Positions 7,801-13,816 of a stretch of DNA of 21,851 bases are shown one piece after another (positions within the stretch are counted from its first letter, which is position 1; every line of letters starts with the position of its first letter). The notes beneath the pieces were generated by a model. The model searched no databases and was not told the origin of the DNA. It was given only the letters and a program-made list of their open reading frames with translations. The position numbers and the translations under genes were made by a program. The DNA is from a virus: positions 1 to 21,851 of IMG/VR virus record IMGVR_UViG_3300017917_000124; one strand, written 5' to 3'.

Positions 7801-10424
7801 TTGTCAATGAGTGTAAGTGCAGCAGTTTCCCAATTACCAATATTTCTATAACCAGCACCGATGTTCTTTAATCTGCTGGGGTCTCTTAGATAGTGATAAC
7901 CAAAGTAACCATCCACGTTTCCTGATATAGGATTGATATATTCAACACCATTTGGTACTGAAGTAATCTCTATGAGAAGATCAGGTGCGCCGCCAGCGCC
8001 AAGTTCATCATCTGGAACTGTTATTAAGTCACCCACTCTCCAATTCTTACCAGTATTTGTTGCAGTGATATCAGTAACTGCACCATTGGCATCAACAGTG
8101 ATTTCAAACTCTGCTTCTATACCATAGCCTGTTGTTACATACTGATTAGGTAATATTGTATATGTTCCAGCTGTGCGCACAGGATGTGCAGGTGTGCTAG
8201 AAGTTAATGTTTCAATAGATGATTTACCTAATACAAGTCCGTCAAACTCGCTGTCTCTATAGAAGAATGTAGTTGCATATCTTGATTGAGATATTCTATT
8301 CTTAGGACGTATTAGAACACGACGGAATTCATCACCGTTGATTGAAACGTTAGGCGGAATTCTAATAGGATAGTCTTCGTGATAGATACCGCTTTCAACT
8401 TGTAGAGTGATCTGTGTCTCTCTAACAATCTCACCGTATTCTAGCTGTTCGCCTTCTTGGAATTCAGTAGGTTCCAACAATTGAACTTCAATTTCGTCTG
8501 TTTCAACAACACTAACTGCTCGTGGTCCTGATTCATATTTGTAATCAATAATTTTAGCAATAGCGCCTGAGCTCTTACCGCGAACAATTTTTCCTGGAAT
8601 AATATCTGTGTTTTCTGGATTGGCTTGATCAATGAAGCCAAAGTTACCATTTGAAATATTAATTTTATAATTTGTAGAACCGTCAACGATAGGTGGTGCA
8701 TCAAGCACACCGTCATTAATAACATCTAGTATGATCTGGAACTTTGCATCAATAGCATCGTCAGCCGCAGCATCTGGTATTACAGTAGGTTCAATATACT
8801 GTTCTATTCTATTTTGGTAAGTTGTTGGTACTGGTAGATTCTTAAGAATATAATTTACAACAAGATTTCTAGCGTACTGAATACCAGCAATCGTTTCGGT
8901 TCTTTGACTTCCTATAGCCTTTTGTGCTGAAGGACTTGAGTAGTATCTAATACCAGACCAACGTGAAAGATAGTTTGCGTTGTTTCCTAGAAGTGCATCA
9001 ATTGAAACAGCTTCAAGAATATAGCCTACATCTCGCTGGCATAGCTCTACATTGTATGATCCTGCAAATGCTGGATATAATGAATCAATATAGGCTGTAA
9101 CTTCTTTTTGTATAAATTCTTTGTTAGCTAGAATCAGTGTTCTAGCATTGTTTCTACCTGCGATAGGTGATGTTACACCCGAACTTACAATTTCACCTGT
9201 GCCTGCACCTGAATTATAAGTCATGGTCTGCATGTAAGGACCAGGCTCATAAGGTGCTGACAGGATTATTTCTTCTGCCTTGCGAGCAGCAGCATTTAGT
9301 GTTCTATAAGCATAGGCAGGATTTCTACCCTCTTTACCTACTGGAGTATTAGTCTGTCTATCATCACCGTTCGTAGCAACATACAGGTTTACTTGGCTAG
9401 TTGCGGCAGCATTGTCAACATAAAGTTTTGTTGCAGCTTGTAGGTCATCAGGTCCGTTTGGTAAACCAAAACCTGACAGTTCGCCTGGATGGTCGCTTAG
9501 GTGTAGCACACCTTCCATGCTATCGCCCTGTCTACGAACAATAGATTTTCTAGGCAGTGCAACATTTGATAACCAATTACCTGTTAGGTCTGGATCGTAA
9601 GCAGCATCAGTGATTGAGAACGTTCCTGTGCCACCACTTAATAGAATTCTTGAAGTACCGTTAACAGCATCAGTTTCAGTAGGATGCAGTGATATAGAGT
9701 TTGGTGTTTGAATTCTTATGTAAACAGTTCCGCCTGTGGTTACACCAAATGGGTCTGTTCCTGTGGAACGGAATATAAAAGGAGCACCATTAAATGCTTG
9801 TGTTAATCCGTGGCCGGGAATTGTTAGATTACCTAAGCTAATACCTGTTGATGTTTTAATGTACTGACTAGTACTGGCAGGTTCGTCTGCTAGACGAAGG
9901 CCACCACCCGCAACTTCTTTTTGCTGATAGTTTCTATCACCATAGGCTTTGTTAATAACAAGAGCGTCAATGCTTAAATCAGTACCGTAAACAGAGTTAA
10001 ATGTATCAATAGCTGCCTGTGATATTGCTACGTTAGCAATAGGCTGTGTAGCAGCATTTAGTGGACCACCTAGTACAGGTTCTGGGTCATTAGATACTTT
10101 TGAAACTAGCTGTCTAACAATTAACTTGCCATCTACACTAAAATCAAATCCAATAGTATCGATTGATCCGTCAAAGGCATTGTCAGATGCTAGTTGTAAA
10201 AACGCAATACCTGAACCATCGCCTTTAACAGCAGGAACCTTGTTTTCCTGCCCTTCGTAAGTATCCGGAGTATCAGTTAGGTCAGTTAGCGATATCTGTC
10301 CGCCAATACCAAATACAGCATACAGTTCTGTAAAGTTTTCATTAACCTTACGGAACGATTCTCGTATACTATCGCCGGTACCGTCGTTACCTTCTACGCC
10401 AATGTTAATATTTTGCTTTGCCAT
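1812..10424 (-). CDS. Giant fibre-like virion structural protein (2870 aa)
   Basis: The protein is a mosaic of fibre modules. Residues 1-39 are the MAKQxINIG module shared with the 149-aa protein. AATKLYVDN is near residue 330. An alpha-helical module with the core NKxFI...RDxGYIxxA appears near residues 431-540, 870-960 and 1343-1440, with a partial copy near 1232. Segments near 680 (GIYHEDYPIRIPPN) and 1080 (CTVQGHGG) look like parallel beta-helix edges. PTESAVRGYVNRRLG is near 2205 and DAATKAYVD near 2265. The last ~130 residues (YADLAENY, VAGVVSTNPAH, IGKALE) resemble C-terminal chaperone-type domains (peptidase G2-like) of phage fibres and spikes. GGAG lies 8 bases before the ATG, and the gene follows the Fe-S gene after 11 bases. 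It is likely a long tail fibre or other appendage that binds the host. No transmembrane helix or catalytic motif is obvious. Confidence 0.9.
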   Translation of the reverse strand: MAKQNINIGVEGNDGTGDSIRESFRKVNENFTELYAVFGIGGQISLTDLTDTPDTYEGQENKVPAVKGDGSGIAFLQLASDNAFDGSIDTIGFDFSVDGKLIVRQLVSKVSNDPEPVLGGPLNAATQPIANVAISQAAIDTFNSVYGTDLSIDALVINKAYGDRNYQQKEVAGGGLRLADEPASTSQYIKTSTGISLGNLTIPGHGLTQAFNGAPFIFRSTGTDPFGVTTGGTVYIRIQTPNSISLHPTETDAVNGTSRILLSGGTGTFSITDAAYDPDLTGNWLSNVALPRKSIVRRQGDSMEGVLHLSDHPGELSGFGLPNGPDDLQAATKLYVDNAAATSQVNLYVATNGDDRQTNTPVGKEGRNPAYAYRTLNAAARKAEEIILSAPYEPGPYMQTMTYNSGAGTGEIVSSGVTSPIAGRNNARTLILANKEFIQKEVTAYIDSLYPAFAGSYNVELCQRDVGYILEAVSIDALLGNNANYLSRWSGIRYYSSPSAQKAIGSQRTETIAGIQYARNLVVNYILKNLPVPTTYQNRIEQYIEPTVIPDAAADDAIDAKFQIILDVINDGVLDAPPIVDGSTNYKINISNGNFGFIDQANPENTDIIPGKIVRGKSSGAIAKIIDYKYESGPRAVSVVETDEIEVQLLEPTEFQEGEQLEYGEIVRETQITLQVESGIYHEDYPIRIPPNVSINGDEFRRVLIRPKNRISQSRYATTFFYRDSEFDGLVLGKSSIETLTSSTPAHPVRTAGTYTILPNQYVTTGYGIEAEFEITVDANGAVTDITATNTGKNWRVGDLITVPDDELGAGGAPDLLIEITSVPNGVEYINPISGNVDGYFGYHYLRDPSRLKNIGAGYRNIGNWETAALTLIDNKEFIQEQVVKYINTTYPSMVGNYSEAKSKRDTGYIVEALIKDLRNGGNEFSLETQGEFYSGSLGGINQAGCIAGMNYIYTIASYLFDGEAPPTIYGVDLDYPEPDLFNGSADPADWAAGELYRVGNVIRFFVGGNYVYYQCVSEHTSGPVFNAPEISAYWTEVYGPVQTVENLIDTVTFAFNPAYNPPLHNKDMDVFLMNDATIIRNCTVQGHGGFMVVLDPEGQVLTKSPYIQTGSSFSASLNKKAFRGGMFIDAFTGNSAVQVVERVDGDPFRLRIKSLPDQGLFIRKPETPSAFYIDGRRFQVNACTQYDPDFGTAELILDRNSNDGLGFSGITSSLITGYNLDAIGEFEFDEAKCARDTGIILQGVGYDLALGTNYNAVTNGLAYRRGNASEVIDNQLTETVDAIEVGKAEVLALPEVLANGTATSRATAAFNEVIDIIQNGEGAANAITWTNPGTSVNRTRARTLLQSNRTFISSEIIAWLTANYVGLVYDGVKCARDIRYIVDALSYDVQYEGNSATISAATAYFEGAVSVLPSAQKAVTAAAMGQLATIVGQIVRNLYPGQTSGTAASATEQAIVEDLVGIIQAVISSDTLSALPATAYPNITWALAAYQDAKDAIDVNTALITRRVVQSVPAPLDITLQTAGNRSMLGNDFTQVNDLGYGLVCVNGALSEMVSMFTYYCWTSYYAKNGSEIRSLTGSSCYGEYGLVAEGSDPNEIPDAVELVQDMVQPARTFNADVVLYLTGPVTLVEGDTISQLVSTATGTVSVSTAATGSRVIYLKNVTGAFDATHQLQKTVGPVGLGANSVPVDVDSTGYGNPVEQLYLHAYDIKDIPSNRSELDIYHPARPAFARYEVANVQVAGPVVGSFPDVGGTIPATTVSVAGTGARFTLYKTIEYGYTASITTIGEDYSVGDTITVAGAQLGGATPANNAVITVSSINSAGQITGVTVAGTIAVEASTPKYSGVVYKLNFSTSDVRYSTNGLLNAVPWGVLFNLRRNQTHVLGDLARPDVLSIRPSTAVIFDEDPNTVYRSISFINSDSLGNDLDLNQSQAGFDTSYDYIRLIVDAEKAAQTALNNGGTTKGGTIGDVVIAVAPTVDANEVFRLNNNLKTPEANRPAGWTAGSLVRAPILSWGGKKFYVFNYRGVNASNVVVPVAEDNAYGIVDIEPTGDDINQVTVSGLSTPVILGSETVTLRAGLEAGSTGSVTVNISTCRATSHDFLDVGTGGFNQSNYPNVIFGLPREADQAKEVQERGKGRVFYVSTDQNGIFRVGRFFSVDQGTGTVTFSASLALSDVDGLGFKRGVVITEFSTDSAMTDNASDSVPTESAVRGYVNRRLGYDVNGNAVANKLGPGVLAPNGAVPMTDDLNAAGNTITNLRAPITASDAATKAYVDASSSTVNATSKLRDIEINDLQANQLLVATGYKKIFVLATTIVGGPFEVGDVFTGSDSGSTGTVVDLFEVQGYEGDLIALVYTPNSGSGITVADFVSVLGGAGGQVVDGPIDEWANGVWNASSDIQLTTNRVLSPSRYTSLNAQIKAGTIVNADVSGSAAIAQSKLSLNAATTRANATGITQNDLGSAAFSNLNFDATNGFISLKNNGVSLASIQNISSKTVVGNSTGSTGAVSEISFSTIVNQGGGLEDGDFTTELGAGVDPGLALIKTATGVYGVTNVTKTGETNSIVKTNSSGSIQVNSLILGGDSSYEVLALDTTELVFKTPAQGVILRAVGGSGGATPTYPDLQIPGNVNISGTGIQQSVLQAASNFNNEKRLGVDWIYTSFLEAPGERGTASTGIAIGANTGKSTAGQISMVVADAGTSSSVVPMKFSSTGAVPETDNIYNIGSATLKYANIYATLFRGTATESYYADLAENYLGDAEYEPGTVLVFGGSAEVTTTDIRSDRRVAGVVSTNPAHLMNSQLEGTYVTAIALQGRVPCKVIGRVNKGDMLVAAAIPGYAIVDNDAKVGTVIGKALENKESTDRGTIEIVVGKH

Positions 10425-10435
10425 TTATTGCTCCG

Positions 10436-10798
10436 TTACTCCATAAAATGCGAATGTATTCTGTCATCAAAACTAACGCTCACACCGCAACCGCAACTGC
10501 TTTTTGCGTTAGGATTAGTTATTTCAAACTGTGCTCCGAATAGATCTTTTACATAATCTATTCTTGTTCCGAAAAGATAGATCAAACTCTGCACACCTAT
10601 AACTAAATTGCCAGCACCTGCGCTTATTACTTCGTCTTGTGTGTCTACATCATTTTCAGATTTAACCAGCCCCCAGTCGTATTCAAATCCTGCACAACCA
10701 CCACCTTTAACATTTAGGCTGATGCCGTAGCAATCATTTTGTTTACATAATGCGTTGATTTGGTCTTGGGCTGCTTCTGTTAGTGTGCAAATAGACAT
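10436..10798 (-). CDS. HesB/IscA-type (A-type) iron-sulfur carrier protein
   Basis: The 120-aa product has the normal length and motif order of A-type Fe-S carriers: C35 in GGGCAGFEY and the C-terminal pair C102-G-C104-G, the three cysteines that bind the cluster in the family. Family members receive and pass on Fe-S clusters in the cytoplasm. Homologues are known in marine T4-like phages, where their target is unclear. Three extra cysteines (C4, C18, C23) are present near the N-terminus. AGAGG stands 7 bases before the ATG. The gene heads the virion block and is divergent from the Cys4 gene at 10861. Co-transcription with a giant fibre gene fits either metal loading of a virion protein or late redirection of host Fe-S assembly; both are inference. 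Confidence 0.9.
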   Translation of the reverse strand: MSICTLTEAAQDQINALCKQNDCYGISLNVKGGGCAGFEYDWGLVKSENDVDTQDEVISAGAGNLVIGVQSLIYLFGTRIDYVKDLFGAQFEITNPNAKSSCGCGVSVSFDDRIHSHFME

Positions 10799-10860
10799 TG
10801 TTCTACCTCTCTATGATACTATTTAGCGTAAGATTTTATAATCTTAATGTAAATATAGTT
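10799..10860. promoter_or_regulatory. Divergent intergenic region with inverted repeat and -10-like box
   Basis: This 62-base gap separates the Fe-S gene (minus) from the Cys4 gene (plus). At 10829-10846 lies a perfect inverted repeat, TAAGATT-TTAT-AATCTTA. It contains TATAAT at 10837-10842 on the plus strand, but I see no good -35 box at the right distance (10814-10819 is TGATAC). On the minus strand GCTAAATA (10820-10827) matches the late element at six of eight bases, about 22 bases before the Fe-S ATG. The repeat could be an operator or merely AT-rich symmetry. Confidence 0.4.
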
Positions 10861-11148
10861 ATGTTCTTAGGTGAATACAAAGAAAAAACACGACACGAAA
10901 GACAGTCTAAGTCTGGAGTAAGGCATGAGTATTATCGCTACAAAACATTTGTTCGTTTGCGTTGTGATGCCTGTGATAGCGAATTCGTGAGAGAACGAGG
11001 ATCTATGGATCCTAATAGACTAAGCAATAATTATTTTCACGTTTGTTCTAACTGTGACGCAAAGCGTTATGGTCAGAAGAAGGGTGTGGAAAGAAAACAG
11101 GTCTGGGATTTAAGTGCATCCTCAGACCTGCCTATTAGTAAACTGTAG
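10861..11148 (+). CDS. Small Cys4 (zinc-ribbon-like) protein, unknown function
   Basis: This is the only convincing plus-strand gene. From ATG at 10861 it encodes 95 aa beginning MFLGEYKEKT. The frame stays open further upstream, to a TTG that is only the reverse of the neighbouring gene's start, so I prefer 10861; an ATG at 10813 is also possible. Cysteines pair as C35-x2-C38 and C62-x2-C65, a four-cysteine zinc-binding pattern, in a basic context (many Arg and Lys). This suggests nucleic-acid or protein binding; I cannot name the family. No good Shine-Dalgarno is visible. Its last codons hold the terminator hairpin of the opposing operon, and its stop is two bases from the stop of the coiled-coil gene. 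Confidence 0.75.
   Translation: MFLGEYKEKTRHERQSKSGVRHEYYRYKTFVRLRCDACDSEFVRERGSMDPNRLSNNYFHVCSNCDAKRYGQKKGVERKQVWDLSASSDLPISKL
11088..11130 (-). terminator. Rho-independent terminator for the uvdE operon, inside the opposing gene
   Basis: On the minus strand the arms CAGGTCTG (11130-11123) and CAGACCTG (11105-11098) form a perfect 8-bp stem, extended past a one-base bulge by GGA/TCC, with a loop of about 10 bases. TTTTCTTTCC (11097-11088) follows directly. That is a standard intrinsic terminator. On the plus strand no T-run follows the hairpin, so it should act only on minus-strand transcripts, those that have passed the coiled-coil gene (stop at 11151). It is encoded within the last 21 codons of the Cys4 gene. 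Confidence 0.75.
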
Positions 11149-11150
11149 TT

Positions 11151-11441
11151 TTAATTGTTTGGCCGACGCAAAGACTGCTGTAGTGCATCAACTGTGGTTT
11201 GTAAGCGTCCTAGTTTTCTTTCTAGAACATCTGTGGTTGCTCGCTGTTTGCGCAACTGTTCTTCTAAACTCTGTACGTATCGCTGTGTTGGAATCTGGCG
11301 CTCAACACCATCTTCGCCTAGCATGCTAAAATGGTCCGCACCTTGGCCTTTTAAACCGCCTGTTACTCGATTGGGATTCTTCTGGCTTTCTTTTTCTAAA
11401 GCCGGAACCTTTCTACCGTACATGTTTGTTAAAAAACTCAT
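11151..11441 (-). CDS. Small coiled-coil protein, unknown function
   Basis: This 96-aa product begins MSFLTNMYGRKVPALEKE. Residues ~55-92 are rich in Leu, Glu, Gln, Arg and Lys with heptad-like spacing (SLEEQLRKQRATTDVLERKL), so the C-terminal half is probably a coiled coil. There is no Cys, signal peptide or membrane segment. The start is well supported by AGGAG about 7 bases upstream. It follows uvdE after 15 bases, so it shares the uvdE transcript, which ends at the terminator at 11088-11130. A structural or assembly role is possible, but nothing in the sequence settles it. Confidence 0.8.
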   Translation of the reverse strand: MSFLTNMYGRKVPALEKESQKNPNRVTGGLKGQGADHFSMLGEDGVERQIPTQRYVQSLEEQLRKQRATTDVLERKLGRLQTTVDALQQSLRRPNN

Positions 11442-11456
11442 TGTGATCTCCTAGTA

Positions 11457-12473
11457 TTATTTAGTAGCATACTCATAAAGGCGCTGTGTAGCAAGATTCT
11501 TCATTTTGCTTTCTACCATAATATCAGCATGATCTAAAAATGCAAGGGCCCAATCGTTAACAGCATCATTCCACATATAGTCAGAATGTGCTCTTAGTTT
11601 GGCTTTTTTGTATCCTTGTCCAATAAGATCTTCCAAGGCCGGCCTTTGGTCTTGTCTATGTTCTGTGAGATAATCTTCTCTAGATATACTGTAATGAATA
11701 ACAGGACGCACACCGCGCCAACTGTCAATAACACGTTTGAATCTATCATCATTGGGTTCTATATACTCCCCTGTTTTACACCAGTGATGGTGAATATCTA
11801 GCACTAAGCCCAAATGTCCACTGAGTTCGAGGCTGTGTTCGATTCCCCAGGTGTTTTCGTCGTTTTCGATCGTGATGGTGTTTCTTGCTTCTGTGGATAA
11901 CCTTGGGAGGACTGCTTTGATGCCGTCGGGACCGCGCCTACCCGCGATGTGGACGTTGATCTTAAAGTCCTGGAAAGTCTTGCCATATCCCATCCAACGG
12001 GCCATATCTGCATGATACTCAAACTCCTCTATGCTTCGATCTACAATTTCATCGTTATCAGAAGCCAACACTGTAAACTGGCCAGGATGCATACTGAGAC
12101 GAACATTAAGCCTACGAGCAGCCTCACCCACCTTGGCAAATTCTCTTTCACAGTAGCTTTTAACATCTCCCAGTCTCCAATAATACCCCCATGTAGGCTC
12201 AGTGTAGACAGGCAAGCAATCGCTACCCAATCTAACCATTCTAAGCTCTTGCGGTAAAGTGCCAACATATTCTACTAGATTCCTGTACGAAGCAATATTA
12301 TGCTCCATAATATCCCACAGTCTTTGTTCTGCAACATCCTTGGTCTGTCTGTTGAGCCATTGGACTGTGGTTGCTCTAGTATTTAGTGGACGTTCAATCT
12401 CTTCCAGGAGCTTCTTCTTCTGGGTTTGATCTGGGTGCATATATTTGCAAGCGAAGCCGATACGTTTAGTCAT
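11457..12473 (-). CDS. uvsE: UV damage endonuclease (UvdE/UvsE family)
   Basis: The enzyme nicks DNA 5' to UV photoproducts and starts an excision pathway independent of UvrABC. The 338-aa product has the family motifs in order: RIGFACKY (4-11), EHN (H58), LSMHPGQF (H129), NVHIAG (H175), IENDE (E203), DIHHH (D226), HYS (H260), HSDYMWN (H296) and MVESKMKN (E321). These correspond to the His/Glu/Asp metal ligands of the TIM-barrel active site, and all appear intact. Its length is normal for the family. Repair of UV damage suits a phage of sunlit water. The ATG at 12473 lies six bases from a perfect sigma70 -10 box and has no Shine-Dalgarno, so the message is probably leaderless. A later start would lose RIGFACKY. 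Confidence 0.95.
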   Translation of the reverse strand: MTKRIGFACKYMHPDQTQKKKLLEEIERPLNTRATTVQWLNRQTKDVAEQRLWDIMEHNIASYRNLVEYVGTLPQELRMVRLGSDCLPVYTEPTWGYYWRLGDVKSYCEREFAKVGEAARRLNVRLSMHPGQFTVLASDNDEIVDRSIEEFEYHADMARWMGYGKTFQDFKINVHIAGRRGPDGIKAVLPRLSTEARNTITIENDENTWGIEHSLELSGHLGLVLDIHHHWCKTGEYIEPNDDRFKRVIDSWRGVRPVIHYSISREDYLTEHRQDQRPALEDLIGQGYKKAKLRAHSDYMWNDAVNDWALAFLDHADIMVESKMKNLATQRLYEYATK

Positions 12474-12479
12474 ACTAGT

Positions 12480-12508
12480 ATTATAGCTTGTAATTGTTGA
12501 AATGTCAA
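12480..12508 (-). promoter_or_regulatory. Consensus sigma70 (early) promoter of uvdE
   Basis: The minus strand reads TTGACA (12508-12503), a 17-base spacer, then TATAAT (12485-12480): a perfect match in both boxes and spacing. The TGA in TTGACA is also the stop codon of the upstream 2OG oxygenase gene. Transcription would start about 7 bases past the -10 box, at or beside the A of the uvdE ATG (12473). Host RNA polymerase should read this early in infection. Confidence 0.85.
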
Positions 12509-13113
12509 ACAGAATATTTTGTGTTGCTCAAATTGATGTAGTTAAAGCTAATTACGGTTCTGCCTGCATAGCCATTAGATGATGATCCGTGTTCTAACCA
12601 ACTAGGAAATAACACACATCTTCCTACAGTCGGTTCAACTGAGGCAGCAGGAGAAGTGTAAACGGTATCATGATTTTTGGTTTCTTCTGCCATTCTATAA
12701 ATCATAGTTGGATTTGTAAAATGAAGACTCGATGCATCTTTGCCAGAATCGATATAAAGAGCTCCGCTTATTGTTGCTCTTTCGTGTCTATGCGGAATTA
12801 CTTCGCTGCCTTCGGACATTACGTTAAACCAACTATTGGACAATATTACTTCTGCTAGCCCTAGATGTTCAGCATAGGCAGCAACAGCTTCGTCAATGTG
12901 TTCTTTAAGATTTGTCAGTTTTGGATCGTGTAGTATGCTTCCGCTATCAACACCCCAAGAACTCTTTCCTCCGGGAACTAGCGCATGGCCTGCGGTAGAG
13001 TAATCTTTTATTAGATTCCTAGCAATATCTATGTCAGGTAAACTGCTCATATCAAATATGCCTAGGGGTATTGCAAATGCATCTATAAACGATGCAGATA
13101 CAGTTTGTGTCAT
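12505..13113 (-). CDS. 2OG-Fe(II) oxygenase-family protein
   Basis: The 202-aa product fits the compact phage 2-oxoglutarate/Fe(II) oxygenase type (TIGR02466-like). It has SWFNVMSEG (94-102), then PHRHERATISGALYI with H108 and H110 as proximal iron ligands, then LFPSWLEHG with distal H175, then R185 in GRTVISFNY as the likely 2-oxoglutarate-binding arginine. Such enzymes hydroxylate a substrate using O2 and 2-oxoglutarate; the substrate here is unknown. The start lies one base after the stop of the glycosyltransferase-like gene, with GGAA upstream, so the two are coupled. Its 3' end carries the -35 box of the uvdE promoter. A prolyl or lysyl hydroxylase of phage proteins or a nucleobase enzyme are both possible. 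Confidence 0.8.
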   Translation of the reverse strand: MTQTVSASFIDAFAIPLGIFDMSSLPDIDIARNLIKDYSTAGHALVPGGKSSWGVDSGSILHDPKLTNLKEHIDEAVAAYAEHLGLAEVILSNSWFNVMSEGSEVIPHRHERATISGALYIDSGKDASSLHFTNPTMIYRMAEETKNHDTVYTSPAASVEPTVGRCVLFPSWLEHGSSSNGYAGRTVISFNYINLSNTKYSV

Positions 13114-13114
13114 T

Positions 13115-13816
13115 TTATTTCCAGTTTTCTTTGCACCAAGGATCTATGCAGTCCGCAGGATTTGGCTCTCCATGGAATACTGCAATACTTGTGGTTGGTT
13201 TAATTAAAGGTTCACCAGGAGTTTCAAAATTCCTGATACCTTTACTATCTCTTATCATATGAGGTTTGCCGCGCATTTCCCACTTGTAACTTTGTATCCA
13301 TTCGTCAGGCCAATAGTTAAAGTTCTGTTTGACAGAGTAATAGATCCAATCTTGATCGCCATGAAACTTTCCTATTACATTTTTAGGATTTTTAATTAAA
13401 TCTAGATAGACATGACTGTGCTGTCCAGTTTCTAATCTAAACACACTAGAATTAAATTTAGCGTAGTCTTTGATCATGCAGCGATTAAAGTCTCTTATGA
13501 TACAAAACTCTCCGGGCTTGTATGTGAACAAATAATCGATGTTGTTAAAAACAATTAGATCTAGATCTAAAAATAATACAGTGCCTTTTAGTTCTAACTG
13601 CGGGTCAAAGAACATTGGCTTGTACCACCAACCTTGGATACCAGAGTGAAGCGTCAATTGTTTGACTGTTATGCGAGGATCTATTCCGGCAGGATCTTCT
13701 GTATAGCATACAAACTCATGCGGAACCGTTAAGTTCCGCTCTACCATAGAATAGAGCGTATTAACGTATTCCGCAGAGTACTTGTTACCGTATTTTAAAC
13801 AGACAACGTAATTCAT
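13115..13816 (-). CDS. Glycosyltransferase-like protein with DxD motif
   Basis: The 233-aa product opens with a beta strand (MNYVVCLKYG), as in GT-A folds, and carries VLFLDLDLIVF with the D84-L-D86 metal/nucleotide-sugar motif, FHGDQDWIYY (D154, D156) and a late VFHGEPNP (H215). This order resembles family 8-type retaining glycosyltransferases, which move sugar from a nucleotide-sugar to an acceptor. There is no signal peptide or membrane segment, so it acts in the cytoplasm. The ATG overlaps the stop of the pterin-synthase homologue (TAATG), with GAAGG just upstream. Acceptors could be virion proteins, phage DNA or a host glycan; none is indicated. Confidence 0.75.
   Translation of the reverse strand: MNYVVCLKYGNKYSAEYVNTLYSMVERNLTVPHEFVCYTEDPAGIDPRITVKQLTLHSGIQGWWYKPMFFDPQLELKGTVLFLDLDLIVFNNIDYLFTYKPGEFCIIRDFNRCMIKDYAKFNSSVFRLETGQHSHVYLDLIKNPKNVIGKFHGDQDWIYYSVKQNFNYWPDEWIQSYKWEMRGKPHMIRDSKGIRNFETPGEPLIKPTTSIAVFHGEPNPADCIDPWCKENWK

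Noticed and set aside
8441-8725. Minus-strand 94-codon frame inside the giant gene
   Set aside because: It is a frame-shifted reading of the giant gene with low-complexity Leu/Ile/Lys content and no ribosome site; the giant frame is unbroken.
11829-11850. TTCGATTCC tRNA T-loop-like string
   Set aside because: It lies in the conserved IENDENTWGIEH region of uvdE and no cloverleaf arms surround it; no tRNA was found in the window.
11804-12268. Minus-strand frames of 72 and 75 codons inside uvdE
   Set aside because: The uvdE frame carries all family motifs across this region, so these are shifted readings of the same DNA.
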